DNA of 54,701 nucleotides from Thermococcus sp. (GCF_015521605.1 NZ_WANV01000004.1:1-54701); one strand, 5' to 3'. Shown: positions 18,575-29,533, counted from the stretch's first letter. Notes: generated from the sequence alone by a model not told the origin. A program made the numbers and translations.

Positions 18575-19570
18575 AGAACTCCTTTATCCTATCAACCTCG
18601 CCCCTCTGGATAAGTCTCAGGAGTTTGGCTGTGTAGGCTATTTCGATGGCATTACTCTCCGGATCTTCGAGGAGCGCGTCAAGGCGTTTGAGAAGATCTT
18701 CCTCGGCCCTCTTGAGGGCACCGGTTGAGAAGCCGGAGTATTCGAGGGCCTTTGCTACGGCGATGAGCTCTGCCGAAACAGGTGTGTGCTGGGTTTTCGC
18801 TTTCCCTTTTGTTGGTTTCTTCCCGCTGATCTCCGCCAAGAACTCTCTAAATTCCTCAAGTTCCGGCTCGATGTCGATGCCTGCTTGTTTGAGAAGCACT
18901 AACGGATCCTTCACATCATAATCCAATGCATCTTGGAGCAGCATTGCGTGTTCTTTGCTATTGTCGGGGAGAAGTTTGTCCACGATTTTAAACGCCTTTG
19001 GAAGACCCTGCTTCAGCTGCTCTCTTAGTTTCTCCTCTACTATCGGGACGTGATTAAATTTTGCCATTGTGATGATGTAATCTATCAACTTGTCTGGCTC
19101 TTTCTTCGCATCCTCATACGTCTTTCCCATTTGTCCGTAGAACACGTTCAGTGCATCGCTAACCGCCTTTCCTATTGTGCTCGTTTCCGCAGCGCTGTGG
19201 TGGGATAATATCAGCGCAATAAATGGGTGAAGAAGGACGAACTTGACTGCTCGCGGATCCTTAACTTCCATCGCTTTTTCGTGCCACTTTGCGTCCAGGA
19301 TTGAGGATATATATCATTCCCTCGATCCACGGAGCCCGTTATCTTCATGACGTGGTCCAGATCTTTTTCCGGATGTGCGTGGCGCGCCAGCCTCGGGAGC
19401 CCTGCGTTGAATACGTATATGTGAGCAAGTTCTTTTACTGTGTCCGCAGGTACTCCAAACCGTTCTTCTGCTTCCTTCAGAATTTCCTCATAGCTTTTTT
19501 TCTTTTTCTTTTCTTTCTTCCCTCCAAATATGAACATCCCGGCAAGAGGCAAGAGGGCCAACGCCACCAC
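18567..19570 (-). pseudogene. Membrane-anchored protein of unknown function, frameshifted
   Basis: The first frame starts with GTG at 19570. It has one N-terminal hydrophobic segment (MVALALLPLAGMFIFGG), a lysine run (KKEKKKKK), then EILKEAEERFGVPADTVKEL and HPEKDLDHVMKITGSVDRGNDIY. Here, near 19310, it leaves the coding frame. The adjacent frame continues at once with SILDAKWHEKAMEVKDPRAVKF and then about 225 mostly helical residues, ending EVDRIKEFSR at 18567. The join is smooth, so this was one gene of about 333 codons with a single indel. I do not recognise the family. The downstream part could still be translated alone from the ATG at 19271. Confidence 0.6.
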
Positions 19571-19679
19571 CCTCTAAACTTCTCCTTTGAGAGAGATAAG
19601 CCTTTCGAATTCCTGCAGAGCCTACAAACTCCTCTTCTACGATCCTGTTTTGAGATTCGCATTTCGTCCTTTTTTCTGA

Positions 19680-19699
19680 ACGATATGCGTGCATATCGT
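19680..19699. promoter_or_regulatory. Perfect palindromic operator candidate
   Basis: ACGATATGC-GT-GCATATCGT is a perfect 9+9 inverted repeat with a 2-base spacer, 18 bases upstream of the TATA box of the ATPase gene. A second small dyad, TCCTC-ATAC-GAGGA (19699-19712), directly abuts it. The symmetry and position suggest a binding site for a dimeric DNA-binding protein. Confidence 0.55.
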
Positions 19700-19717
19700 C
19701 CTCATACGAGGATAAGG

Positions 19718-19729
19718 TTTATAAATATA
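19718..19729 (+). promoter_or_regulatory. TATA box of the AAA ATPase gene
   Basis: TTTATAAATATA is centred about 25 bases before the ATG at 19748. There is no ribosome binding site, so the transcript is probably leaderless. This also decides the start: the same frame is open about 150 codons further upstream, across the start of the opposite-strand gene, but that stretch is compositionally unlike protein. Confidence 0.7.
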
Positions 19730-19747
19730 GAGGTTCAACTCCAAAAC

Positions 19748-20920
19748 ATGGACGAGAGGATACTCACTTCACTCATCGCCACGAGCCGACGGGTGAGGGC
19801 GTGGGCGAGGAAGTTCCCAAAAAAGCGCTTTCTCTTCGACGAGCTTAAAGCCATTGATGAGGAATACTACGTCGGCGTTAAGGGTATTCGCGGTGTCGGC
19901 AAAACGGTCCTTCTGCTCCAGCTGGCAAATGAGACCGAAAGGAGCGTTTACTTTTCGGCCGATTCGACCCTCATAAAACCCTTCTCCCTCTACGAGGTGG
20001 TTAAGTCTCTCGCGGGGATTGGATACAGGAACGTTTTCATTGATGAGATCCACCGGAAAGCTGGCTGGGCAGAGGACTTAAAGACCCTCTATGACGAGCA
20101 TGAGGTTAGGGTCTTCTTCTCAGGCTCATCAGCAATAGATTTAGTCCATTCTGGAGCAGATCTCTCAAGAAGGGTCGTCCTCAAGGAACTTCCACCAGCT
20201 TCCTTCAGGGAGTGGCTCAACATAAAGAGGGGCTTCGACGTTCCAAGGTATTCACTGGAAGAAGTCCTTTCCAAAGCGTTTGACCTGACAGAGATGTACG
20301 CTGAACTCCATCCACTCTGGAGGGAGTACATGCGTGAAGGCGGTGTACTGTATCCGAAGAGCGGTTTTTACGAAGCCCTCGACAACTCGATAAGGAAAGT
20401 TATCCTCGAAGACCTCTCCGCCCTGCGGGAGGTCAGCGTCAAATATGAAACAGACGCGTTCAAGCTCCTCTACATCGTCGCCAAGTCAGCCCCCTTCGAG
20501 GCCAATTACTCGCGGATAGCCAGAGCTCTTGAGGTCTCCAAGAACATGGCCATAAGGCTCGTGGAGGACCTCTCAAAGGCCGGCCTCCTGATTGCAGTCA
20601 ACCCCTGTGGCAGTACTAGAAAGGAGCCTAAACTGTACCTCACCGTTCCCCTGAGGGAGTTCTTTGCCAGAAAGGGCTTTGAAACCCACAAAGGCGCCTT
20701 AAGGGAGGAGTTCTTCGTGAACCACCTGCGGAACTTGGGCCTCTGCTACCTCAAAGGGAAGAGGGGTGAGAAAACCGCTGACTTCAGGATTGGCGAATGG
20801 ATTATCGAGGTAGGCGGTGAATCGAAGGGGAGATACCAGAAACCGGACTACATAGCGCTCGATGGTCTTGTCACCGGAAAGGGAAGAGTCCCGCTGTTCC
20901 TATTTGGGCTGGTGTATTGA
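19748..20920 (+). CDS. AAA ATPase with C-terminal PD-(D/E)XK-like domain (DUF4143-type)
   Basis: A 390-residue protein of the large archaeal/bacterial P-loop ATPase family often annotated ATPase (AAA+ superfamily) with DUF4143. Walker A is GIRGVGKTVLLLQL (about residues 47-60) and Walker B is NVFIDEIHR. FFSGSSAIDL is the sensor-1-like strand. A winged-helix region follows (YSRIARALEVSKNMAIRLVEDL). The C-terminal part, EKTADFRIGEWIIEVGG plus SKGRYQ, has the D-x(n)-E-x-G..K..Q pattern of restriction-endonuclease-like folds. The gene is intact although both neighbours are broken. These genes are often mobile and of unknown function; a defence or regulatory role is inference. Confidence 0.82.
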   Translation: MDERILTSLIATSRRVRAWARKFPKKRFLFDELKAIDEEYYVGVKGIRGVGKTVLLLQLANETERSVYFSADSTLIKPFSLYEVVKSLAGIGYRNVFIDEIHRKAGWAEDLKTLYDEHEVRVFFSGSSAIDLVHSGADLSRRVVLKELPPASFREWLNIKRGFDVPRYSLEEVLSKAFDLTEMYAELHPLWREYMREGGVLYPKSGFYEALDNSIRKVILEDLSALREVSVKYETDAFKLLYIVAKSAPFEANYSRIARALEVSKNMAIRLVEDLSKAGLLIAVNPCGSTRKEPKLYLTVPLREFFARKGFETHKGALREEFFVNHLRNLGLCYLKGKRGEKTADFRIGEWIIEVGGESKGRYQKPDYIALDGLVTGKGRVPLFLFGLVY

Positions 20921-20921
20921 G

Positions 20922-23040
<2,119 letters not shown>

Positions 23041-23097
23041 CGTTGAGAGAAAAGGGAGGGGGTTTAAAAATCAACCGGAGCCCCGTCAGTGTGGCCA

Positions 23098-23628
23098 CTA
23101 CCCCCTGAACTTCTCGTACAGGAGCACGTCAACGAAGCCTTCCCCGGGGACGTACTGGTGCTTCCTCCAGCGGCCGGCGAGTTTGAAGCCGTTCTTTTCC
23201 AGGACCCGTATGGAGGGGGCGTTGGTCTCGAAGACGTGGGCGTAAACCTTCCTGAGGTTGAGCCACTCGAAGGCGTAATCGAGGGCGAGCTTTACGGCTT
23301 CGCTGGCATATCCGTGACCCCAGTACTCCCGGGCCAAGAAGTAGCCGAGCTCCGCCCTGCCGTTGTGATGGTCTATCTTGTGTAGGCCGACGAGCCCAAC
23401 GGGGGAGCGCGAGGAGTTCTCTATTATTGCGAAGACCTTTTCGTGCTTCTTTTCCCGCCTCAGAGCCTCGTACCATTCGAGCTCGTCCTCGTAGAAGAAC
23501 ACTTCCTCCGGATACGACAGGTACCTTCTAACTTCCCTGTCGTTGTACCAGACCCAGACGTGCTTCAAGTCCTCCCTGAGGAGAACGCCCAGGGAAACGA
23601 GGTTGCCCTTGAGAATTATCGGCCTCAT
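23098..23628 (-). CDS. GNAT N-acetyltransferase (RimJ/RimL type)
   Basis: A 176-residue acetyltransferase. The acetyl-CoA site is GYFLAREYWGHGYASEAV (motif A, R/QxxGxG/A-like), followed by HVFETNAPSIRVLEKNGF, the typical end of RimJ/RimL-like enzymes. RPIILKGNLVSLGVLLREDL is the usual N-terminus. The substrate is unknown; the group acts on ribosomal proteins, other protein N-termini or small molecules. The start is ATG at 23628 behind GGTGT. It is divergent from the HTH regulator, with only about 40 bases between them and an AACTTTATTAA element that may serve both. Confidence 0.88.
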   Translation of the reverse strand: MRPIILKGNLVSLGVLLREDLKHVWVWYNDREVRRYLSYPEEVFFYEDELEWYEALRREKKHEKVFAIIENSSRSPVGLVGLHKIDHHNGRAELGYFLAREYWGHGYASEAVKLALDYAFEWLNLRKVYAHVFETNAPSIRVLEKNGFKLAGRWRKHQYVPGEGFVDVLLYEKFRG

Positions 23629-23639
23629 GCAAACACCTT

Positions 23640-23650
23640 AACTTTATTAA
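23640..23650 (+). promoter_or_regulatory. TATA box of the HTH regulator gene
   Basis: AACTTTATTAA is centred about 25-27 bases before the ATG at 23670, which predicts a leaderless start. The region between the divergent genes is only 41 bases long. Confidence 0.55.
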
Positions 23651-23669
23651 GCCCTTTGCGTATTTAAAA

Positions 23670-24629
23670 ATGATGGACAGGGAAAGGCTCATCAGAACGG
23701 TCGAGGCGATACTCAGGGGCACAGGATACAAAACGGCACGGATGGACTTCAAGGGGTCGTGCTTTGACATAGTGGCGAGCAGGTTACTCCTGCTGCTCTT
23801 CATCAAGGTGGCCACCAACATAGACACCGTCACCGAGGAGCAGGCCGAAGACCTGAAGCGCCTGTCCAAGTTCTTCAAGGCGTCCCCTCTGATAGTTGGG
23901 CTGAAGACAAAGAACGCCGAGCTTGAGGAGGGGGTGGTTTACGAGCGTTTCGGGATATACGCCCTGCGGCCGGAAACCCTCTACGACGTCCTCGTTGAGA
24001 ATGAACTGCCGGCCATATTTGCCGAACGCGGGGGCTTCTACGTAAGGATAAACGGCGGGCTTCTGAAGAGACTAAGAGAGAAGTACGGCTATTCCGTGAA
24101 CGAGCTGGCTCAGCTCATCGGCGTTTCACGGAAGAGCCTGATAAACTACGAGCGGGGCGAGCAGGCGGTATCCCTGGAGGTCGCTATACGGCTTGAGGAA
24201 CTGTTCGACGAGCCGCTTGCAGAGCCGATCGACATCCTTCACTCCACTGTGGAGGCAGACCTCAACGTTACCCCCGAGAGCCCCCTTGAGAGGGAAATAT
24301 TCGAACGCCTCAAGGGCCTCGGTCTCGGTGTTGTGAAGGTCAAGAAGGCCCCGTTCAACGCCGTGTCAAAGGAGGATGAGTTCAACATCCTGACCGGCAT
24401 AGACGAGAGAAAGACCCGCTCGACGGTAAAGAGGGCGGAGATGGTTACCGAGGTGAGCAGGATAATCAACAGCGATGGTGTCTTCATACTGGAGAAAACG
24501 AGAACAGAGGTCGTCGGCGACGTTCCCCTGATCCCCAAGGAGAGGCTTGAGGAGGTCAGGGACGCCGATGAGCTCATAGAGATGATAGAGGAACTCAAGA
24601 AGGAAATAAAGAAGCAGCTCTTCAGCTGA
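23670..24629 (+). CDS. HTH-type transcriptional regulator (archaeal Cro/CI family)
   Basis: A 319-residue protein widely conserved in Euryarchaeota as a putative HTH regulator. The N-terminal domain (1-120) has a restriction-endonuclease-like flavour (CFDIVASRLLLLLFIKVATN). A clear Cro/CI helix-turn-helix follows at about 130-180: LLKRLREKYGYSVNELAQLI, then GVSRKSLINYERGE. The C-terminal domain is mixed and ends in a coiled-coil-like helix, ELIEMIEELKKEIKKQLF. Two ATG codons stand in tandem; I use the first. Its target is unknown. It converges on the HD hydrolase gene with an 8-base overlap. Confidence 0.85.
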   Translation: MMDRERLIRTVEAILRGTGYKTARMDFKGSCFDIVASRLLLLLFIKVATNIDTVTEEQAEDLKRLSKFFKASPLIVGLKTKNAELEEGVVYERFGIYALRPETLYDVLVENELPAIFAERGGFYVRINGGLLKRLREKYGYSVNELAQLIGVSRKSLINYERGEQAVSLEVAIRLEELFDEPLAEPIDILHSTVEADLNVTPESPLEREIFERLKGLGLGVVKVKKAPFNAVSKEDEFNILTGIDERKTRSTVKRAEMVTEVSRIINSDGVFILEKTRTEVVGDVPLIPKERLEEVRDADELIEMIEELKKEIKKQLFS

Positions 24630-25872
24630 AGAGGACCTTTTTCCAGACTTTCCTTACCTTTGGGACGTACTCCTTCGGCGCGGCTATTAAGACTGCCCAG
24701 CGCGGCGTCTGGCGTCTCTTAAGGGCGTTGGCAAGGGGTGTAACCTTAGTCAGCGGCTGAAGCTCCCCGTTGCCCAGGAGGACGTTTATCTCCGTCGCCT
24801 TGAGCCTTGGTTCGCTGAGCATTAGGTCGGCTATGCTGAACTCAAGGATAACCTCACCCTCCCTCGCGCCGACCATATCCGCGAGGGTTCTCTCTATCTC
24901 CTGCCTCCGCTTCACATTTCTGTAGGCCGTTAAGAGTTCCTTCTTTTCCTCTCCGCTCAGCTCGTCGGCGCTGGCCAGAACGGCGGCCTTGTAAAGCTCG
25001 CGGTACTTTATACGCCTTACCATCTCGGCCGGGAACCCTTCTAGATCCTCCAGCTCGACCAGAACTCTGCAGTCGGTCATGCGCCAGAAGTCCCAGAGGT
25101 AGCCCTCCTCCAGGGCGAACTCCAGCGCTCTGGTCAGCATGCCTTCGGCTATCTTAACGGTGTGGTGGAAGTAGACGCGGGAGTACATGAGCGACCTTGC
25201 CACCATCATTCCCTCAACGGCCTCTATCCCCTTTTCATCGACAACGAGTTCGTCGCCGTGTATCCTCAGAACCTTCATCAGCCTCTCAAGGTCTATTATC
25301 CCATGGGCGACGCCTGTGTAGTGGGCGTCCCTTACGAGGTAGTCCAGCTGGTCGACGTCGACGTCGCCGTGGAGCATGTGGCCTAGGTAGTGCTTTTCGT
25401 GCTTTCCACGTATGAGATTGGCAACGTCCTTGGGTGTGAAGTCGTAGCCGTAGCTTTCGATTATCTCCGGAATCCTCCCACCGTTCTCGCTCTCTGTGAT
25501 GTTTATCCTCCCCAGCACCATGTCCTGGCCGAGGTGCATGTGGTCGTGCTCCTTGACGTAGTGCTTGTATATGCTCTCGAAGGTGTGGCTGAAGGGCCCG
25601 TGGCCGATGTCGTGGAGCAGGGCCCCCACCTGCAGGAGCATGCTCTCGTTCTCATCCAGACCGACCTCCTGGGAGAGCCGTTTGGCGAGATGCCACGCAC
25701 CGAGGGAGTGCTCGAACCTGCTGTGGTTGGCACCTGGGTAGACGAGGTAGGCCAAACCGAGCTGTCTTATGTTCCTGAGCCTCTGAAACTCGGGAGTCTT
25801 GACGAGGTCGAGGATAATGCCGGTGAGCTTCATGCTGCCGTGAATGCCGTCGTGAATAATCTTCCCATCCAT
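24622..25872 (-). CDS. HD-domain phosphohydrolase (SAMHD1/dGTPase-like)
   Basis: A 416-residue HD-superfamily hydrolase. Metal-site motifs are NHSRFEHSLGAWHLA (first His), LLHDIGHGPFSH (the HD pair) and DYLVRDAHYTG (the distal Asp). This arrangement is typical of dNTP triphosphohydrolases such as SAMHD1 and its archaeal relatives. Probable action: removing triphosphate from dNTPs or another nucleotide; substrate unproven. The frame opens with GTG GTG TCA ATG; GGTGGTG serves as the ribosome binding site, so the ATG at 25872 is preferred. A TATA element (TTTATATAAGG, about 25901-25911 on the minus strand) lies upstream. Confidence 0.88.
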   Translation of the reverse strand: MDGKIIHDGIHGSMKLTGIILDLVKTPEFQRLRNIRQLGLAYLVYPGANHSRFEHSLGAWHLAKRLSQEVGLDENESMLLQVGALLHDIGHGPFSHTFESIYKHYVKEHDHMHLGQDMVLGRINITESENGGRIPEIIESYGYDFTPKDVANLIRGKHEKHYLGHMLHGDVDVDQLDYLVRDAHYTGVAHGIIDLERLMKVLRIHGDELVVDEKGIEAVEGMMVARSLMYSRVYFHHTVKIAEGMLTRALEFALEEGYLWDFWRMTDCRVLVELEDLEGFPAEMVRRIKYRELYKAAVLASADELSGEEKKELLTAYRNVKRRQEIERTLADMVGAREGEVILEFSIADLMLSEPRLKATEINVLLGNGELQPLTKVTPLANALKRRQTPRWAVLIAAPKEYVPKVRKVWKKVLFS

Positions 25873-25955
25873 TGACACCACCGCTGGAAGTTTGAGAAGA
25901 GCCTTATATAAATTTTCGGCATTGTGACAAAATTGGAAGGGAAAGAACGGCAGAA

Positions 25956-27239
25956 TCAGAGATCCTTGCCCACGATGTATATCCTCTTAGTCTTTCCGAG
26001 CCTCTTCGGGAGGTCGGCCCTGAGCTTCTCAAGGGGGACTGCTTCGATTATCAGTTCGGCTTGCTTGGACTCCTCAACCTCGTAGCGAACGGGGTTGTTC
26101 GCCTCGTAGATGAGCTCCCTGACCTCGTCCTCTATCCCTGCGGGCTTTTCACCGCTGTAGGCGACGCGAATTATCGCCTTCGGTCTGGGGTTCTCGGGCG
26201 AGAGCGGGTGATAGATTATCACGAAGTCCACGAGGGCCGGATGGTCGTAGACTATCTCCATCACCTGATCGATATGGAGCTTGGCTCCCGCGAGTGTTAC
26301 CACGTCCTTGATGCGGATTATGTTCCTGACCTCTCCGTTCTCTATCCTTGCGAGGTCGCCTATGTCGTAGTTGAAGAGGGGTAGGCCAGTTAGCTCGCCT
26401 TCCCTCATGACCTTGGTTATGTAGATGCGCTTGTAGTCGTCGTAGCCGTCTCCGTTGTCCTTGAGGATGACTATGGACTCCTCGAAGTTGAACTTCGTGG
26501 CCTTCTTCCTCGTGATGACGCGGTAGCCCGTGATAGCGTCCTCGGTCGAGCCGAAGTTATCGATTATTACGGCGTTCTCAAACAGCTCAAGCGTCGCCCT
26601 CGCGAGCTCGGGGGTTAGGGTTTCGCCTCCGACCACTATGGTCTGTATGTCCTTCTTTATGGACTCCGGGAGGACGAGACCGAGGTTGTAGGCAGTTGCC
26701 GTCAGGCAGAAGAGTGCGGTGGGCTTGATGTAGTTGAGCTCCTTGAGGAGCATCTCTTTGTCAAGCAGGTACTGGATGGGGATCTGATAGTAGGCGGACT
26801 TCGCGTTGAGCGCTTCAAAGCTCCCAAAGGCGAACATTCCTGATGAAGACGGCAGTGGTGGGAAGAACGAGGCAATTCTGTCCCCTTTATCCATGTACTC
26901 CCTGATCCAAGGCTCTACCTGGCGGGCTGTTCGGAAGCGGTCGTCCCTGGTGTAGGCTATTCTCTTGGGCTTTCCGGTCGTTCCGCTCGTTCTCATCACG
27001 GTGTGGAATACCTGGGCCCTCTGGATGTAATCGGGCCACACCCTGCCAACATCGTAGAGATCATGGGGCGTTATCGTTACCCTATCGGTAAGATCAGCAA
27101 GGTCATTGGGGGTTATCCCATCCGGATCGACTCCGGAGAACTTCTCCTGCCAGAATCTGGTCGTTTCCAGGCTCTTGCTGAGGGTATATCTAAAATCTTC
27201 AATACCCTCCTTGTCGGTTCTTCCAACAATCAGGGTCAC
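25956..27239 (-). CDS. PaaK-like AMP-forming acyl-activating enzyme
   Basis: A 427-residue member of the phenylacetate-CoA ligase/coenzyme F390 synthetase group of adenylating enzymes. The phosphate loop is MRTSGTTGKPKRIAYT. Further marks are VVGGETLTPELA, NFGSTEDA and YDIGDLARI, then the C-terminal domain with RIKDVVTLAGAKLH. These groups activate a carboxylate as acyl-AMP; the acceptor and acid are unknown. It starts with GTG behind GGTGAG. It is divergent from a second, shorter member of the same superfamily at 27359, which suggests joint function. Confidence 0.85.
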   Translation of the reverse strand: MTLIVGRTDKEGIEDFRYTLSKSLETTRFWQEKFSGVDPDGITPNDLADLTDRVTITPHDLYDVGRVWPDYIQRAQVFHTVMRTSGTTGKPKRIAYTRDDRFRTARQVEPWIREYMDKGDRIASFFPPLPSSSGMFAFGSFEALNAKSAYYQIPIQYLLDKEMLLKELNYIKPTALFCLTATAYNLGLVLPESIKKDIQTIVVGGETLTPELARATLELFENAVIIDNFGSTEDAITGYRVITRKKATKFNFEESIVILKDNGDGYDDYKRIYITKVMREGELTGLPLFNYDIGDLARIENGEVRNIIRIKDVVTLAGAKLHIDQVMEIVYDHPALVDFVIIYHPLSPENPRPKAIIRVAYSGEKPAGIEDEVRELIYEANNPVRYEVEESKQAELIIEAVPLEKLRADLPKRLGKTKRIYIVGKDL

Positions 27240-27270
27240 GGGCGCTCACCGAACTAGTAAATCGAGCTAA

Positions 27271-27338
27271 TAGTATATAATTGTTGGGGTTTGTCCAACC
27301 ATTTTTGGATGGATTGCAATAGGAAAGGTTTTTATACC
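27271..27338. promoter_or_regulatory. Divergent promoters with a central dyad
   Basis: The minus-strand TATA is TTATATACTA (27271-27280); the plus-strand TATA is GTTTTTATAC (27329-27338), centred 26 bases before the ATG at 27359. Between them lies TCCAACCATTTTTGGATGGA (27294-27313), a near-perfect dyad (7 of 8 arm positions). An overlapping GTTGG (27283-27287) / CCAAC (27295-27299) pair gives an alternative dyad. The position suits an operator controlling both genes. Confidence 0.55.
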
Positions 27339-27358
27339 GTCCCAGTTAAATTAACCCC

Positions 27359-28417
27359 ATGAACTATGGAGAAATGTTGGATAAACTCTATGAAGACCCT
27401 CTGAGCGTTGACAGCACCGATTCAGTTGAGTACCTCAGGGAGGTCTTTGAGTTTCATCTCCGGGCAACCCCTTACTGGAGGAGGATTTCCAACGAGCTGA
27501 ATCCTGACCTCGATGAAATTTTCCAGGGCAGGCTTGAGGAGGTTTTTGAGAAGATTTTTAATTCTGGGCTGATCGTGGACGAAGATTACCTCAGACACAA
27601 CTGGCTGGAGTTCGTACCCGAGGGCTATTCTGGCAGGATAAGGTTTTATCAGTCCTCCGGAACGACCAGGGAGAGGGCCATCGGGCACTGGGATAGGGAG
27701 TATCTCCTGGCAAGCCACCTGTATCTTAGGAAGGCCCTCGACGAGGTCTACGGCCTGAATGACCTTTACAACGATGCCCACCAGATGAGGGCAATAGCCC
27801 ACGGCCCGTACGGATGGTTCCAGGAGGAGATAAGCGAGCTCGTATGGAGCTATGGAGGTGTCCTATACTTCATTGGTATGGAAACGGACGGCCTGAAGAA
27901 GGTTTATGAAACTCAGGGGCTGCAGGCAGTTCTGAAGATGTTAGGCCCCCTCGTAAGGTACACCACCCGCATTATGGAGAAAGACAAAATAAACACGGTG
28001 CGCTCGGCACCCCCTCTCATGGCGCTTTTCGAACCTTACAGCGACAGCATTGAGACTGCAATAATAAGCGGGGTGGGCATAAACCAGGCATTCTTTGAGA
28101 CGCTCCGTGAAAAATTTGAAGGCACAAAGCTTATACCTCTTTATGGGTATTACTTATTTGGTGACCTGGTGGGTATACACATGAGGGAAGAGTTCTGGTA
28201 CTACCCCAACTACCCCTTTACACTGGTATTCCCCATGAGGCGTGGGGAGGATGGATACCGGATAGTCAAGCGCCGCGAACGCGGACGGGTTGCAATAGTT
28301 ATAGCCAGGCCTGAAGTTCTGGTCGTTAAATTCGAGGATGAAACGGCAGTCAGAACACCCCCACACGGACCGTTTAAATGGGATGGGTTTGGAGACCCCG
28401 AAAGGAAAGTGGGGTGA
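27359..28417 (+). CDS. Short PaaK/LuxE-like adenylating-enzyme homologue
   Basis: A 352-residue protein with SSGTTRERAIGHWD, a phosphate-binding loop like that of acyl-activating enzymes and LuxE-type acyl-protein synthetases. It also keeps the N-terminal region with ATPYWRRISNEL. The usual C-terminal lid domain is short or missing: after LYGYYLFGDLVGIH the protein ends within about 80 residues at GPFKWDGFGDPERKVG. It may therefore need the full-length partner (25956-27239) on the other side of the divergent promoter. The start is ATG with a TATA box 26 bases upstream and no ribosome binding site. The DUF835 gene follows after 3 bases. Confidence 0.72.
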   Translation: MNYGEMLDKLYEDPLSVDSTDSVEYLREVFEFHLRATPYWRRISNELNPDLDEIFQGRLEEVFEKIFNSGLIVDEDYLRHNWLEFVPEGYSGRIRFYQSSGTTRERAIGHWDREYLLASHLYLRKALDEVYGLNDLYNDAHQMRAIAHGPYGWFQEEISELVWSYGGVLYFIGMETDGLKKVYETQGLQAVLKMLGPLVRYTTRIMEKDKINTVRSAPPLMALFEPYSDSIETAIISGVGINQAFFETLREKFEGTKLIPLYGYYLFGDLVGIHMREEFWYYPNYPFTLVFPMRRGEDGYRIVKRRERGRVAIVIARPEVLVVKFEDETAVRTPPHGPFKWDGFGDPERKVG

Positions 28418-28420
28418 GAT

Positions 28421-29518
28421 GTGTTGGATGGCATTCAGGTGATTGTGTTTGCTGAGGCCGCCATGGTTTTGATAGCCGACCTGATAGCGGCAGCGTGGAT
28501 ATTCCGCATATATCTCCACAACAAGAGGAGATCAGCCCTGGCCTTTTCTCTCGCCTGGGTGTTTGACTTCCTGGCAATTCTCTCGACGGTTCTCACGAAC
28601 CCAACGTTTCAAATGATAGGTATGCTCCTTCTCCCCACGTTCTCGGGCCTTATCTTCTATGGTGCGGTGAAGTTCCTTGAGGAGGAGTCAATAACCGTCA
28701 GATACAGAACCCTCTCAATGCTCGCAGTGATGCCGGTTGCCTTTATGGTATACATGATTGGAGTGTACCTCTACACTGGAGACGCCCTGTGGTCAATAAC
28801 CAGCGCCGCCACCCTCGGCATAACCGGAGTATTCGTCATCGCCGGCGGTCTCCTTCTTAAGGAAACCGAAGAGATATACAAAAGTGCCGTCAGATATCTC
28901 TACATTAGCATAATACTGTTCGGCATCCATCTAATCCCGGCGGCACTCTTCGGGAACACCGAGTGGTACAAGGCCATAGGCTTTACCCTGTCCACTGCCC
29001 TCATAATAGGAATGGTAGTGGCGATGGTAAAGCTCACTTCATCGGAGTTCTTCATGCCGCAGGAGGGCAGGACCGCACAGCCCATTGACCTCAAGCCGGG
29101 CGTGATGGTTGTTAACGGAAAGGAGTACCAGAAGCTCAGGGAGAAGCTCAAGGACAGGCCGGTCCTGGCCTTTGTCAGGGATGTTACCCAGGTTCCGGAT
29201 GGGTGGCAGTACTATTTCGTGACGACCATACCCTTCCAGGGGCGGTTCAAGAACACCATAAACCCGACCAACCTCGCGAGGATGACCGAACTGGCGTACA
29301 AGTATCTGGAAGAATCCGCCAGGATGGGAGAGCAGGGCGTTATCGTAATCGACTGCCTTGAGTACCTGACGGTCTACAACTCCTGGGAGAGCCTCATGAA
29401 GTTCCTTTCGAAGCTCAGGGACTTTGTTATAGTTAACAAGGGTACACTGATACTCGTCATTGAGAAGGAGAGCCTTGAGAACAGGCTCTACGCCCAGCTC
29501 AGGAAGCTCATGGAGTGA
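28421..29518 (+). CDS. DUF835 membrane protein
   Basis: A 365-residue protein. About seven hydrophobic helices fill residues 8-208. A soluble domain of about 145 residues follows, with VNGKEYQKLREKLKDRPVL, YYFVTTIPFQGRF, INPTNLARM, GVIVIDCLEYLTVYN and FVIVNKGTLILVIE. This matches DUF835, a domain frequent in Thermococcales and often behind sensory or membrane modules, whose biochemical role is unknown to me. The start appears to be the TTG-type codon at 28421, behind GGGGTGAGAT, which itself overlaps the region just after the previous stop; a later start is possible. Co-transcribed with the PaaK/LuxE-like gene. Confidence 0.8.
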   Translation: MLDGIQVIVFAEAAMVLIADLIAAAWIFRIYLHNKRRSALAFSLAWVFDFLAILSTVLTNPTFQMIGMLLLPTFSGLIFYGAVKFLEEESITVRYRTLSMLAVMPVAFMVYMIGVYLYTGDALWSITSAATLGITGVFVIAGGLLLKETEEIYKSAVRYLYISIILFGIHLIPAALFGNTEWYKAIGFTLSTALIIGMVVAMVKLTSSEFFMPQEGRTAQPIDLKPGVMVVNGKEYQKLREKLKDRPVLAFVRDVTQVPDGWQYYFVTTIPFQGRFKNTINPTNLARMTELAYKYLEESARMGEQGVIVIDCLEYLTVYNSWESLMKFLSKLRDFVIVNKGTLILVIEKESLENRLYAQLRKLME

Positions 29519-29525
29519 GGACAGC

Positions 29526-29533
29526 TTTATATA
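29526..29533 (+). promoter_or_regulatory. TATA box of the H/ACA RNA gene
   Basis: TTTATATA is centred about 26 bases before base 29555-29556, which is where the first stem of the guide RNA begins. It directly follows the stop codon of the DUF835 gene, so the RNA has its own promoter. Confidence 0.75.

Noticed and set aside
19289-19747. N-terminal extension of the AAA ATPase frame
   Set aside because: The stretch overlaps the opposite-strand gene and the palindrome/TATA, reads as low-quality protein, and the leaderless ATG at 19748 is better supported.
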